Source: an uncultured Oscillospiraceae bacterium
GTDB lineage: Bacteria; Bacillota_A; Clostridia; Oscillospirales; Oscillospiraceae
Assembly (NCBI GenBank): GCA_934589325.1
Contig: CAKTNU010000001.1
Location: 1 to 47,607 of the forward strand
Length of the DNA stretch: 47,607 nt
Reading direction: 5' to 3'
Shown: in pieces, positions 8,435 through 15,835 of the stretch
How positions within the stretch are numbered: the stretch's first letter is position 1
How the letters are laid out: each line of letters starts with the position of its first letter
Program-made: the position numbers and the translations under genes
The notes under the pieces: model-generated
Database searches by the model: none
What the model saw: the letters and a program-made list of their open reading frames with translations, nothing else
What the model was told of the DNA's origin: nothing

Positions 8435-9175
8435 TTATTTGCGCCTGCGACGAGCTCGCCGCCTCGCGGTTAATGAGCTGGCGCACAGGTACTTAATGAA
8501 GCGATAATGCCCGTATTCGGTCTGCACGTCGCCCGTGTCCTCAAATACGATTGCTGTCCTTGGCGGCTTCAGCTTCTCATTATTCGGGACAAGATAGGTC
8601 TCAATTTCCGGCTTACGAGCGTTGCGGGTATAACTCCAGCTTCTCTGGCCGACACGCTCACGCTCTTCCTTTGCCATGTACCGCGCAAGCGTTGCATAGT
8701 TCTTCTCTCGGTCAACGCGCAGCGGTGTGAACTCGATTTCACCTTGTCCCCATAGATTGAGAATTTCGGTGTAGTCATCGCCAGTAGAGTTGAGTACGCA
8801 GTGATGATGCCAACGGCCGTCACCGTGGCGATGCTCGGAATTCCAGAACATTACGAGGGTTTCCCCGCGCCGTTTCCGTGCAGCTGACAGCTTTTGACGG
8901 AAATACTTGAGCTTACCCTCGGCAGCCTTACGCGATTCCGGCAAATGCCGGTCGTCATAAGTCAGCGTACAGACTATGTCTCCCTCAGTGAAGTTCGCTG
9001 CTAGGAGCAGCTCAAGCTTTTGGTAGCTGTATATTGCATTCATCCGTCTTTGTGCTTCACTGCTGACTTTGCGTTTTCCAGCGCGGACTCCTGTGCGGTC
9101 CCGGCTGTTTACGGTGGGGTAGACACTTTCGAGCACCAATGATCCAGCTACGATTATTTTTTTGCGTTTTGCCAT
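8435..9175 (-). CDS. HUH-type replication-associated protein (Rep, ORF2/G2P-like)
   Basis: Likely a rolling-circle-type endonuclease. 246 residues. The three HUH family signs are visible: motif I-like IVCTLTYDDRHLP (residues about 67-79), motif II EHRHGDGRWHHHCVLN with a metal-binding His cluster (about 114-129), and motif III YATLARYMAKEER with the candidate catalytic Tyr and Lys (about 161-173). This matches the Rep family of inoviruses, microviruses and small plasmids. It lies in the replication block beside ParA and ParB. A hairpin covers its ribosome site (separate entry). The very basic C-terminus (ARRRARRRRK) should bind DNA. Confidence 0.8.
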   Translation of the reverse strand: MAKRKKIIVAGSLVLESVYPTVNSRDRTGVRAGKRKVSSEAQRRMNAIYSYQKLELLLAANFTEGDIVCTLTYDDRHLPESRKAAEGKLKYFRQKLSAARKRRGETLVMFWNSEHRHGDGRWHHHCVLNSTGDDYTEILNLWGQGEIEFTPLRVDREKNYATLARYMAKEERERVGQRSWSYTRNARKPEIETYLVPNNEKLKPPRTAIVFEDTGDVQTEYGHYRFIKYLCASSLTARRRARRRRK

Positions 9176-9210
9176 GCTGCGGTCTCCTTATATATTAAGC
9201 AGACCGCAGC
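9176..9210 (-). promoter_or_regulatory. Inverted repeat covering the Rep ribosome binding site
   Basis: GCTGCGGTCT at 9176-9185 pairs perfectly with AGACCGCAGC at 9201-9210, leaving a 15-base AT-rich loop. It lies immediately before the Rep ATG. On the minus strand the ribosome site AAGGAGA runs into the 3' arm. It could be a translational switch, a binding site for Rep, or a nicking origin. Confidence 0.65.
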
Positions 9211-9237
9211 TCTCCAAGCTTTCGTCTTAGTTTTACG

Positions 9238-10722
9238 TTATTTATTCTCAGGCTCGCCCGGCATGGGCAGCCATCCATCCACGGTTTCGCCAAATTGCAA
9301 ACCTTTCCATGCGCATATTTCTGCTGACCATGTTAAGAAGGAAGTATCCGGGCGGATATCATCGAACTCAGGATATACAATCCGGCACAGATATCTGCCT
9401 GACTCCTCAGGCTGACCGGAATTCCATGCCAGCGCCTGACGCTTATCTGCTTTATCGGCAGCCATCTCAGGATTGTCCGTACGGCAGAGCAAGTAGTCAA
9501 GCGATACACCAAGGAGATCAGCTACGGAGCAAAATGTATCGGCCGAACCCCACGAACCCCACGGCGGCGCAGTAGCAGCAGTCGTAACTGTGCAAGTTCC
9601 TGCAAGCAAAGCACGTTCTTTTTCAGCCGGCTCACCGCTCCAGAGCTTGGCCGTTTTCTTTACGTAGTCGTATTTCATTGATGCTGACCTGCAGGCCTCG
9701 CCGAACCGCGCCCACTGGCGGTTTATCTGTGCGATTTTTGGCGCGTCGGCTTCGGCCTGCCGCTCCTTCTCAGCCTTACGCTCGGCTGCTGCTGCGACTC
9801 GGGCGGCTTTTTTCGCGTCAGCCATTCGAGAGCAGCAACGCTTACAGCTTGCGATAGAATCACAGTTATAGCAGCAGGCTGTGCCGCAGCCCTTACCGTA
9901 AGCACGATATCCCTGGGAGTATAGCGCACTAGCCATTCCCTGCACATTTTCGCAGACCCCGTGGCAGATATCCGCTGGGCAAGTGAGCTTTTTCATTCGG
10001 GTTATATCCTTGCCAATCTCGACGGCGGTATGTTCGTATAGATATCGAATATCTCTGCTCTCGGTGTAGACGGAAATAATCTGGCGCTGCACGTCCGGCG
10101 GGAACTGAGCCAGTTTATACGCCGTGGCTTCATTCAGCGTCCCTTTGGCATAATACGATTTTGCAAGCTGAGGGTCGAGCCGATTCCGGATTACTTTGAG
10201 CCGCGCTAACTTAGAGCGGCTCATGCCACTAAGCCGGGCAACCCAGTCGCGTAGACGTCCGGGAAACTCCACGCCTTCGTCCTGAAGCTGGCGCAGAAGA
10301 TCCTCCAAGCGCTCCGCCTGTCGGTTTTGATCGGCTGATGAAAGCTTGCGCGTGTCACTGTTGGCCATTATCAGCTTCAGCTCCTGTAAAGCCGCTGATG
10401 CCGCTGCTTTATCCACCAGACAAGGCACACCGTCGGCGAACTGTTTCGATCCGTCAGCGACAATGCGTTTTATTGCTTCGCGACGACGGTGACCTGAGAC
10501 AACGACGTAGCGGCCATTCTCTGTGCTGCGCACCCTGATAGGATCCATAAGGCCGAACAGTTCAATATTGCCGGCAAGTTCGTCTATGTAGTCGAGTGTA
10601 TAGAAATTACGGTCATCGGCGTCTATGAGTTCCAGCGGAATGCGCTGAATCTGCTCAGCCGCTGAATCTGTGTCCAGATTGGGCACATCCTTGAGAATAG
10701 AGGACAAATCAAAACTAGCCAT
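9238..10722 (-). CDS. ParB-like partition protein with C-terminal extensions
   Basis: DNA-binding partition-like protein, 494 residues. Residues about 25-95 are a ParB/Srx domain: RIPLELIDADDRNFYTLD, then ELAGNIELFGLMDPIRVR, then the signature VVSGHRRREAIKRI. Next is a helix-turn-helix region (LSGMSRSKLARLKVIRNRLDP), a Cys-rich stretch (CGTACCYNCDSIASCKRCC) that may bind metal, a segment like the end of an XRE regulator (SVADLLGVSLDYLLCRTDNP), and a closing DGWLPMP motif as in DUF551-type phage proteins. The start ATG 10722 follows AGGGGGTG and overlaps the ParA stop. Its partner ParA is directly upstream. Confidence 0.85.
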   Translation of the reverse strand: MASFDLSSILKDVPNLDTDSAAEQIQRIPLELIDADDRNFYTLDYIDELAGNIELFGLMDPIRVRSTENGRYVVVSGHRRREAIKRIVADGSKQFADGVPCLVDKAAASAALQELKLIMANSDTRKLSSADQNRQAERLEDLLRQLQDEGVEFPGRLRDWVARLSGMSRSKLARLKVIRNRLDPQLAKSYYAKGTLNEATAYKLAQFPPDVQRQIISVYTESRDIRYLYEHTAVEIGKDITRMKKLTCPADICHGVCENVQGMASALYSQGYRAYGKGCGTACCYNCDSIASCKRCCSRMADAKKAARVAAAAERKAEKERQAEADAPKIAQINRQWARFGEACRSASMKYDYVKKTAKLWSGEPAEKERALLAGTCTVTTAATAPPWGSWGSADTFCSVADLLGVSLDYLLCRTDNPEMAADKADKRQALAWNSGQPEESGRYLCRIVYPEFDDIRPDTSFLTWSAEICAWKGLQFGETVDGWLPMPGEPENK

Positions 10723-11486
10723 CACTGCACCCCCTTTATAAGTGCAGACACAAAGCGGCGGTAATCGATTGCCGCCGCAGAGCGCGGAGAGCAGACTATG
10801 AGCGGTTCCTGCTCAAAGGTCATATCGTCAGCCTTCGGAGTGCGGCGTATATGTGGGAACACTGGCAAATCATAGGTTTTAAGCTCACGTTCAGCTTTAA
10901 CGATGTTATCAGACTTGTACCACATTGTCGGAAGAATGCCGGCAAGCTTCAATCCGGGGTTAATGCGCCGCATATTGCGTATCTGCTGCATGATGTTTGC
11001 CATACCCCGGAGACTGAATGCATCAATCTTGATGGGGATGACCACCTCGTCAGCTGCTACCAAGGCAGCTGCAGACGCCGCATTAAACGCAGGAGGGCAG
11101 TCGATTATAATCCAATCATAATCCGGCAGCCGCTTCTGCATTTCGCGTATTACGTTGGTGTTAGCGGCAGACTGTTCAACCTTGGTGAGGTCAAGATCCA
11201 TCAGGCTGTCATCTGCGGGGAGGAGGTCGATATCACGGTATCGGCTTTTCTCGATACCCCCGGCCGCATACTCGCCGCATTCAGAGCCATTGTAGCGCAG
11301 GATATCGCTCAAGGTGCGTAAATGCATTTTGTCGCGCTGCAGGAAGTCTGTGGTGTTGCACTGGCTGTCAGCATCTATAACCAGCACGCGCTGGGTAAGA
11401 TGTGCGGTAAGGATCGCCGCCATGTTTATTGCGGTCGTCGTCTTGGCGACGCCGCCCTTCAGGTTGCATATGGCTACAGTTCTCAA
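10722..11486 (-). CDS. ParA/Soj-family ATPase
   Basis: Partition-type ATPase, 254 residues. The deviant Walker A is CNLKGGVAKTTTAINMA (KGGVAKTT), the A' motif is LVIDADSQCNTT, and Walker B is DWIIIDCPPAF. These are the marks of Soj/ParA proteins that move or position DNA. I start at TTG 11486 because GGAGG lies eight bases upstream and the resulting RTVAICNLKGG begins as family members do; the longer frame starting 36 bases earlier has no ribosome site and overlaps the upstream gene. It overlaps ParB, so the pair is co-translated. Confidence 0.88.
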   Translation of the reverse strand: MRTVAICNLKGGVAKTTTAINMAAILTAHLTQRVLVIDADSQCNTTDFLQRDKMHLRTLSDILRYNGSECGEYAAGGIEKSRYRDIDLLPADDSLMDLDLTKVEQSAANTNVIREMQKRLPDYDWIIIDCPPAFNAASAAALVAADEVVIPIKIDAFSLRGMANIMQQIRNMRRINPGLKLAGILPTMWYKSDNIVKAERELKTYDLPVFPHIRRTPKADDMTFEQEPLIVCSPRSAAAIDYRRFVSALIKGVQ

Positions 11487-11506
11487 TTCTTTGGTCCTCC
11501 AGACTC

Positions 11507-11689
11507 TCAAAATTTGAAACATTCGTTCATTGTTGCCTTGCTATGTACGGTGAACACGACGCGAAACCACCGATGTGCCCGGTTTATCTCTGCGATACGC
11601 CCGGTCACGGTTATCGGAATGCCGGGCGGTGCTGGGTCATACTCGATAAATCCTGCCGGCTTAAACGTGACCCTGTCTCCGACCTTCAT
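11507..11689 (-). CDS. Small phage protein, SH3-like/KOW-like
   Basis: A 60-residue protein with a perfect GGAGGTGA site before ATG 11689. The sequence MKVGDRVTFKPAGFIEYD, then VTGRIAEINRAHRWFRVVFTV, is a short beta-barrel pattern often seen in small phage genes of replication operons (K-V-G-D-R-V ... G-x-I-x-x-I-N-x-x-H-x-x-F-x-V). No function can be given. It sits 14 bases after the helicase and before ParA in the same transcript. Confidence 0.7.
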   Translation of the reverse strand: MKVGDRVTFKPAGFIEYDPAPPGIPITVTGRIAEINRAHRWFRVVFTVHSKATMNECFKF

Positions 11690-11703
11690 GCGCTCACCTC
11701 CAA

Positions 11704-13050
11704 TTAGAACGGCAGCGGATCTTTGCTGCTGTCTGTGATATCGTCAAATGTTACTTGAGACCGCTCCTGCGCCTTTCTGGCGGCCTGCGCCGTTTTACAG
11801 GCGCGGCGGATCTCGGCCTGCGTCTCGCCATAGCTCTTCGGTCGCTCCCGCATGGTCTGCGTAGCTCCGTCAAACTCAAGCTCGTATCGGTCACGCAATC
11901 CCTCTTTATTCTTGGCTATATGCAGCCATCGGTTGGAACGGTAATTGCTTTGATCAACCGGGTAGACAAGAAGCGCGCTGTCCGCATCCTGCTCGATCTG
12001 CCCGGATTCACGGAAGTCCGCCATGCTTGGAGGCACGAACTTACCCTTCTCCTTTTCTGGCCGCTTGAGCTGGGCGAGAGCAATCACGGCAATACCGTGC
12101 GCACGTCCAAGCGTATGCAGTTCTTGCGATATCTGAGTTACCTGATCATAGCGGCTCTGACGGCCGATACCGGCAATGAGCTGAAGGTAGTCAATGAAGA
12201 TGACCTGATACTTGCGGCTCAGGCCGAGCGCTTGTATATCCCGCACTGTCATACCGCCAGCGTCTATAAAGTCAAGCTTCATGCCGCTCAACTTTTCCGC
12301 CGACCGTGTCAGCGCAAGACGATCGGCCTCGCTAAGATCCCGATCCTTAATTTTCTTGAGGGGCACATGGCTCAGGTGGCTGAGCAATCTGTCCGTTAGC
12401 TTCGCGGGATTCGTCTCAAGAGAGAAAAAGCCGACGCGATACTTTGCGGACAGATGCGCCGCCATCTGAAGGCTTAGAAGTGTCTTGCCACTTGAGGGAT
12501 ATCCCCCGATGATCATCATGTCGCCGAGCTCCATGTACAGCAGACTATCAAGCCGGGTCATACCGAAACTGAGGTATTCAGGACGCGTCGCGCTTGCACG
12601 GTCGCAAAAGTCTGATGCGGCGTCCTGCGCCGAAACAACCTTTGCGTGCTTCTTTGCTACAAACAGGGCGTTAAGCCCGTCCATTTCGGACGCTGCCGCG
12701 CTGTAGCTAGGAGCATAAGCAACGTTCAGTGCAGCGTTTTGGATAAGCTGCATCTTGCCGTGCTCCTTCAGCATCTCGGCGTAATATGCGAGGTCTACGG
12801 GCTCCACGATTTGCACTTGCCGCAGGATAATGCTGAATTCCGCACCAAGCTCGTGCTCCAGCGTGAGTGGATCCACTGGCGCACCGGCAAGCCGCAGCCT
12901 CTCGATTGTCGCGAAGATCCTGCCATAAGCATCAATGCCGAAGTCTGACGCACTCAGCACAGAGAAGGCCTCGCCCGCTTTGTCCGGCTGCTGGATCATC
13001 GTGCCGATGATCTTGAGCTCCATCGCGCTCACATCAGTGTGCTCGTTCAT
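11704..13050 (-). CDS. Replicative DNA helicase, DnaB family
   Basis: Hexameric 5'-3' helicase that unwinds phage DNA. 448 residues. The N-terminal domain (MELKIIGTMIQQPDKAGEAFSVL..., residues 9-110) packs the collar. The RecA-like domain has Walker A GGYPSSGKTLLSLQ near residues 178-190, then GFFSLETNPAKL (H1a), Walker B KYQVIFIDYLQLIAG, and H4 LAQLKRP with ADFRESGQIEQDADSALLVY. The C-terminal tail ends VTFDDITDSSKDPLPF. ATG 13050 has GGAGG upstream and overlaps the initiator stop (ATGA), as expected for an initiator-helicase pair. Confidence 0.93.
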   Translation of the reverse strand: MNEHTDVSAMELKIIGTMIQQPDKAGEAFSVLSASDFGIDAYGRIFATIERLRLAGAPVDPLTLEHELGAEFSIILRQVQIVEPVDLAYYAEMLKEHGKMQLIQNAALNVAYAPSYSAAASEMDGLNALFVAKKHAKVVSAQDAASDFCDRASATRPEYLSFGMTRLDSLLYMELGDMMIIGGYPSSGKTLLSLQMAAHLSAKYRVGFFSLETNPAKLTDRLLSHLSHVPLKKIKDRDLSEADRLALTRSAEKLSGMKLDFIDAGGMTVRDIQALGLSRKYQVIFIDYLQLIAGIGRQSRYDQVTQISQELHTLGRAHGIAVIALAQLKRPEKEKGKFVPPSMADFRESGQIEQDADSALLVYPVDQSNYRSNRWLHIAKNKEGLRDRYELEFDGATQTMRERPKSYGETQAEIRRACKTAQAARKAQERSQVTFDDITDSSKDPLPF

Positions 13051-13823
13051 AGGATTGCCTCCCTGAATTCTGCCCAGCCGCCCTGCTGCGGGGATTCGTC
13101 CGGTTCCGTGTCGTCAGGGACTCTGTCGGTCCATCGGCGCTTAGAGAGCCAGCGACAGGCGTACGGGATGCCGATGCCGCGCCGCCATTCATCCGACATT
13201 CTCTGCCGGTTGAGCGCGGCACTCATGGTGAACATGAGTTCGCGGTCTGGTTTCAGCTTGTCCCATTCACGCACTGCACCCTGACGATCCTCTCCGCGAG
13301 GGTAGGCCTGCCAGAATCGCTCGAACATTTCCGGTTCCCAATCCGGAATCGCTTTAGCCGCTCGCTTCCGCTTGGGCTTTGGAGGCTGCTCAGGTAACTT
13401 ATCGCCCGCACCGTCCCCCTCAGGGGGACTATAGGGGGTATTATATTTTAAATTATTATTTTCTATTGGTATCGGATTTAAATCCGATACCGTCCCGGAT
13501 TTAAATCCGATACCCCCCATCACGTTAAAGTGATAAGGTTTATCGGTCAGGTATATCCGGCGGCGATCCGAGTTTGCCCGCCCCTTACAGACGTCCACCT
13601 GTATGTATTCGGCGTCCTCCAGCCGCTTTACAAGCGAGCTGACGGTGTCAGGCTTTAATCCGAACCGGTCGGCAAAGTATTGGTTGTAGCAAAAGCAGTA
13701 TCCCTCCTCGTTGATCTTTGCGGCTATCTCCGCATAAATCAACTTGGCATTGGCCGGCAGCGTGCTGTCGTAACGCACCCGTGCGGGCAGAATTGCCCAT
13801 TGCCCCGTAAAACCAGAGTCCAC
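13047..13823 (-). CDS. Phage replication initiator with winged helix
   Basis: Likely binds the phage origin and loads the helicase. 258 residues from GTG 13823, which has GGCGGTGA upstream. Residues about 10-100 form a winged helix-turn-helix (AKLIYAEIAAKINEEGYCFCYNQYFADRFGLKPDTVSSLVKRLEDAEYIQV, split here by description), the N-terminal domain of many Firmicutes phage initiators. A proline- and lysine-rich linker (PPKPKRKRAAKAIPDW) leads to a helical C-terminal domain (MFERFWQAYPRGEDRQGAVREWDKL) like those that contact helicase. The gene contains a palindromic repeat and AT-rich run that could be the origin. Confidence 0.82.
   Translation of the reverse strand: MDSGFTGQWAILPARVRYDSTLPANAKLIYAEIAAKINEEGYCFCYNQYFADRFGLKPDTVSSLVKRLEDAEYIQVDVCKGRANSDRRRIYLTDKPYHFNVMGGIGFKSGTVSDLNPIPIENNNLKYNTPYSPPEGDGAGDKLPEQPPKPKRKRAAKAIPDWEPEMFERFWQAYPRGEDRQGAVREWDKLKPDRELMFTMSAALNRQRMSDEWRRGIGIPYACRWLSKRRWTDRVPDDTEPDESPQQGGWAEFREAIL
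13441..13514. repeat. AT-rich run with two GGATTTAAATCC palindromes: candidate phage origin
   Basis: Inside the initiator gene. Bases 13468-13491 form a perfect 24-base palindrome centred on GGATTTAAATCC, and 13497-13514 repeat the core and right flank (GGATTTAAATCCGATACC). Bases 13441-13467 next to it are almost only A and T. Iterons plus an AT-rich unwinding region inside the initiator gene is the classic arrangement of phage origins such as lambda's. Function is inferred. Confidence 0.6.
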
Positions 13824-13839
13824 AAAATCACCGCCAATC

Positions 13840-13935
13840 TCATTTCTTGCAGAATATCATTACGCCGAGGACCCATACGACGCTGATTGCGCCGAAAAAT
13901 ACGCCGGTAAAGAACGCGATAACCGTATCAGGCAT
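13840..13935 (-). CDS. 31-residue single-pass membrane peptide, DUF3789-like
   Basis: A very short gene read from ATG 13935 to TGA 13840, with an AGGTGTG ribosome-site-like stretch just upstream. It encodes MPDTVIAFFTGVFFGAISVV, then WVLGVMIFCKK: one hydrophobic helix with a short lysine tail. Firmicutes phages often carry such 30-residue peptides at this spot, between the excisionase-like and initiator genes, and the pattern agrees with the DUF3789 type. It ends 17 bases before the initiator start. The role is unknown. Confidence 0.65.
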   Translation of the reverse strand: MPDTVIAFFTGVFFGAISVVWVLGVMIFCKK

Positions 13936-13943
13936 GACACACC

Positions 13944-14210
13944 TCAGACTACTTTCATGCCGGGGACATAACCACAGCCACCTGCACCTGCACTTTTTGC
14001 TTTTGTGCGCGGCTGCCGCTGCGCATAGACGGTTCTGTATGCTGGCCTGAGCTGACCGGCGACATACCGCTCTATATCCTCGACCTTATACTTGAGTTGA
14101 CCGCGGATCTTATACACTGGCAGATCCCCGTCGGCGCATATCCGCCGCAGAGTATCTACGCTGACGTCAAGCAGCTTGGCCGCTTCCTCGTTGCCGATGA
14201 GCTTAGTCAT
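13944..14210 (-). CDS. Helix-turn-helix protein, excisionase/HTH_17 type
   Basis: An 88-residue DNA-binding protein. ATG 14210 is chosen because it gives the standard start MTKLIGNEEAAKLLDVSVDT and has GGAGGTAG upstream; it overlaps the previous stop by eight bases. The N-terminal MerR-like winged helix (EEAAKLLDVSVDTLRRICADGDLPVYKIRGQLKYKVEDIERYV) is the excisionase domain, followed by a basic tail (QPRTKAKSAG). It may be an excisionase or a regulator of the early operon. The integrase lies 4 kb away, so a role in excision is possible but unproven. Confidence 0.78.
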   Translation of the reverse strand: MTKLIGNEEAAKLLDVSVDTLRRICADGDLPVYKIRGQLKYKVEDIERYVAGQLRPAYRTVYAQRQPRTKAKSAGAGGCGYVPGMKVV

Positions 14211-14652
14211 GTCTGCTACCTCCTGCATATTTGACTGCGAGTGCAGCCTTGATGATACCGTCGAGACTTTCCAAGATATCCTCGAACACACTTGTTTCCT
14301 GCTGGTCAACAATGCCGTCCGCCGCGATTACAAGCAGGTCATCGGTCGATTCCTTGAAGTCACGGATTGCGACGAGAAGCTGTACGACCGCCTGCGGCAG
14401 CGATACCTGCGCAACATCCGGCAGCAGATCGTTCGCAATACCTGACTTGTGCTTGAGGTGCCAATAGCCGAGCACCGGCATTGGCGCTATTTCTGCCATG
14501 CGTGCGACGACCTCGTCGCTCGGCAGGCCGCGGCCAGACTCGTACAGCCGGACGCTGTCCGCGCTGACGCCGATAAGCTCCGCCCATCGTTCCTGCGTCA
14601 TACCGGCAGTCTGCCTTGCGGTTTTATAGATATTGCGGGAGCTGCTGTCCAT
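14203..14652 (-). CDS. XRE-family regulator, first gene of the early operon
   Basis: A 149-residue regulator. The N-terminal XRE helix-turn-helix is NIYKTARQTAGMTQERWAEL then IGVSADSVRLYESGRGLPSDEVVARMAEI, and the rest is a helical domain that may bind a partner (LLPDVAQVSLPQAVVQLLVAI). ATG 14652 has GGAGGTAG upstream. It leads the leftward operon of replication genes, so it is placed to act as an early regulator. It is divergent from the gene at 14743, with a 15-base inverted repeat between the two. Confidence 0.85.
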   Translation of the reverse strand: MDSSSRNIYKTARQTAGMTQERWAELIGVSADSVRLYESGRGLPSDEVVARMAEIAPMPVLGYWHLKHKSGIANDLLPDVAQVSLPQAVVQLLVAIRDFKESTDDLLVIAADGIVDQQETSVFEDILESLDGIIKAALAVKYAGGSRHD

Positions 14653-14690
14653 GGTGCTACCTCCGTATCTGTGGTATGCTTACTTTACTC

Positions 14691-14721
14691 TTGAAACTGC
14701 ACTCCCAATTCTGGTAGAATT
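14691..14721 (+). promoter_or_regulatory. Promoter and operator for the 14743 gene
   Basis: TTGAAA at 14691-14696 and TAGAAT at 14715-14720 are separated by 18 bases. The inverted repeat AATTCTGGTAGAATT (14707-14721) covers the -10 box, so a repressor bound there would block this rightward promoter. The likely binder is one of the nearby XRE proteins. Confidence 0.6.
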
Positions 14722-14742
14722 TACAGGAAGGGAGTTGATACA

Positions 14743-15120
14743 ATGATTTCTCATCATGCAGCTAAACTGCTGAGAATATTGAAAAAGGCACTCATAAAAA
14801 ACGGAGATACTTTGTACCTCAGTCTAGATGAGGGTACAGTCAAGACTGTTGCTGAAGCAAACGACCCCGACTGTAAAATCGTCAAGCTCGGGGCATTGAG
14901 AGACGAAACGTTTACCCTTCTTAAAGAGCTTGAGAGTGAGGGGCTAATCGCGATTACACAGCGCAGCAGTGTAAATTTTAATATAAAGGTCGAAGCCAAA
15001 GGGCTGTTTTCTACAGAGCTGACGCTTCGCAAAGTAGTCCGCGAATTTATCCGTTCTTTCTTGTTTCCGGCCTTGGTCGCCCTTGCCACTACATTGATAA
15101 CAAAAGCCCTTTCAGCATAG
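14743..15120 (+). CDS. Phage lysogeny-region protein with C-terminal membrane helix
   Basis: A 125-residue protein starting at ATG 14743 after AAGGGAG. Residues 1-85 look like a small winged helix (HHAAKLLRILKKALIKNGDT, LGALRDETFTLLKELESEGLIAITQR), and the end is a hydrophobic helix (FLFPALVALATTLITKAL) that could anchor it in the membrane. I do not recognise a named family. It runs against the leftward XRE gene (15128), from which it is only seven bases away, so transcription from that gene's promoter into the early operon would make antisense RNA across it. Confidence 0.7.
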   Translation: MISHHAAKLLRILKKALIKNGDTLYLSLDEGTVKTVAEANDPDCKIVKLGALRDETFTLLKELESEGLIAITQRSSVNFNIKVEAKGLFSTELTLRKVVREFIRSFLFPALVALATTLITKALSA

Positions 15121-15127
15121 GACATCC

Positions 15128-15325
15128 TCATTTCCCCGAGTCCTTCTCGAACAGGTCGTCGATGGTGCAGCCAAGGGCCCTGGCCAGCGCGGGCAGCATA
15201 TCCGTAGGCGGCTGTGATCTGCCGCGCTCCCACGCACAGATATTTGGTTGACCGTAGCCGAGGCTTTGCGCTAGCTCTGCCTGACTAATGCCTGCCGCTT
15301 TGCGGAGAGTTCTTATCTTGAGCAT
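15128..15325 (-). CDS. Small XRE regulator, Cro-like
   Basis: A 65-residue protein that is little more than an XRE helix-turn-helix: MLKIRTLRKAAGISQAELAQ, SLGYGQPNICAWERGRSQPP, then MLPALARALGCTIDDLF. ATG 15325 has TGGAGG at ten bases; the longer frame has no ribosome site. It is divergent from the 110-residue XRE gene at 15503, with a perfect inverted repeat between. This is the layout of a Cro/CI pair, and by size and direction (towards the early genes) this one would be Cro. The role is inferred from layout. Confidence 0.83.
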   Translation of the reverse strand: MLKIRTLRKAAGISQAELAQSLGYGQPNICAWERGRSQPPTDMLPALARALGCTIDDLFEKDSGK

Positions 15326-15351
15326 ATACAACAACCTCCAGATGCTAGAAT

Positions 15352-15406
15352 TGCTAGTATTGCTGTTTGTGATAGCAATACTAGCATTATATAGCAACAA
15401 AGTCAA
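15352..15406 (-). promoter_or_regulatory. Lysogeny-switch promoter with 13-base inverted-repeat operator
   Basis: TGCTAGTATTGCT (15352-15364) and AGCAATACTAGCA (15374-15386) are perfect inverted repeats nine bases apart. On the minus strand TTGACT (15401-15406) and TAGTAT (15378-15383) make a promoter with a 17-base spacer whose -10 box lies in the right arm. More TAGCAA/TTGCTA half-sites flank it at 15342-15350, 15392-15397 and 15413-15418. Confidence 0.8.
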
Positions 15407-15502
15407 CACGATTAGCAAAGTTTTAATACAATGCACAATTTAAGCTATGCATTTATGAGCAATTTTAATATAATAAGCATTAGATGTTCGGAGGTGTTAA
15501 GC

Positions 15503-15835
15503 ATGAACAACATAAGATCTGCACGCCGCATGGCTGGAATGTCTCAAGCGGAAGCAGCACAGCACCTTGGAATTACCCAGACGGGATTCAGTGCTTGGGA
15601 GCGCGGAGTAGTCAATATTGACCCTTCAGCGATTCTTGATATGTCACGGCTTTTTGGTGTCAGCATGAGCTATTTGATTGGCGAAACAGACGACCCCACA
15701 CCGGAAAAAACCGCAAGCGAAAAGCCCACCGTCAAAGACGATGGGCTAACGCTGGATCTATCGGGACTTACTGAGGAAAACAGACAGAGGGTCGCGGGCT
15801 TTGTTGCTGCGCTTTTAATGACTCAAGATAAATAA
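15503..15835 (+). CDS. XRE-family regulator, CI-like repressor candidate
   Basis: A 110-residue regulator with GGAGG before ATG 15503 and a TATAAT at 15469-15474. The N-terminal XRE domain (IRSARRMAGMSQAEAAQHLG, ITQTGFSAWERGVVNIDPSA, ILDMSRLFGVSMSYLIGETD) is followed by a linker and a short helical end LTEENRQRVAGFVAALL. It has no peptidase domain, so it is not a LexA-type cleavable CI. Its divergence from the Cro-like gene across a palindrome suggests it keeps the prophage silent. The first frame in the region begins 72 bases upstream but lacks a ribosome site. Confidence 0.83.
   Translation: MNNIRSARRMAGMSQAEAAQHLGITQTGFSAWERGVVNIDPSAILDMSRLFGVSMSYLIGETDDPTPEKTASEKPTVKDDGLTLDLSGLTEENRQRVAGFVAALLMTQDK

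Noticed and set aside
14754..15233. Minus-strand frame of 159 codons in the lysogeny region
   Set aside because: It overlaps two better-supported genes (14743 and 15128) that both have good ribosome sites.
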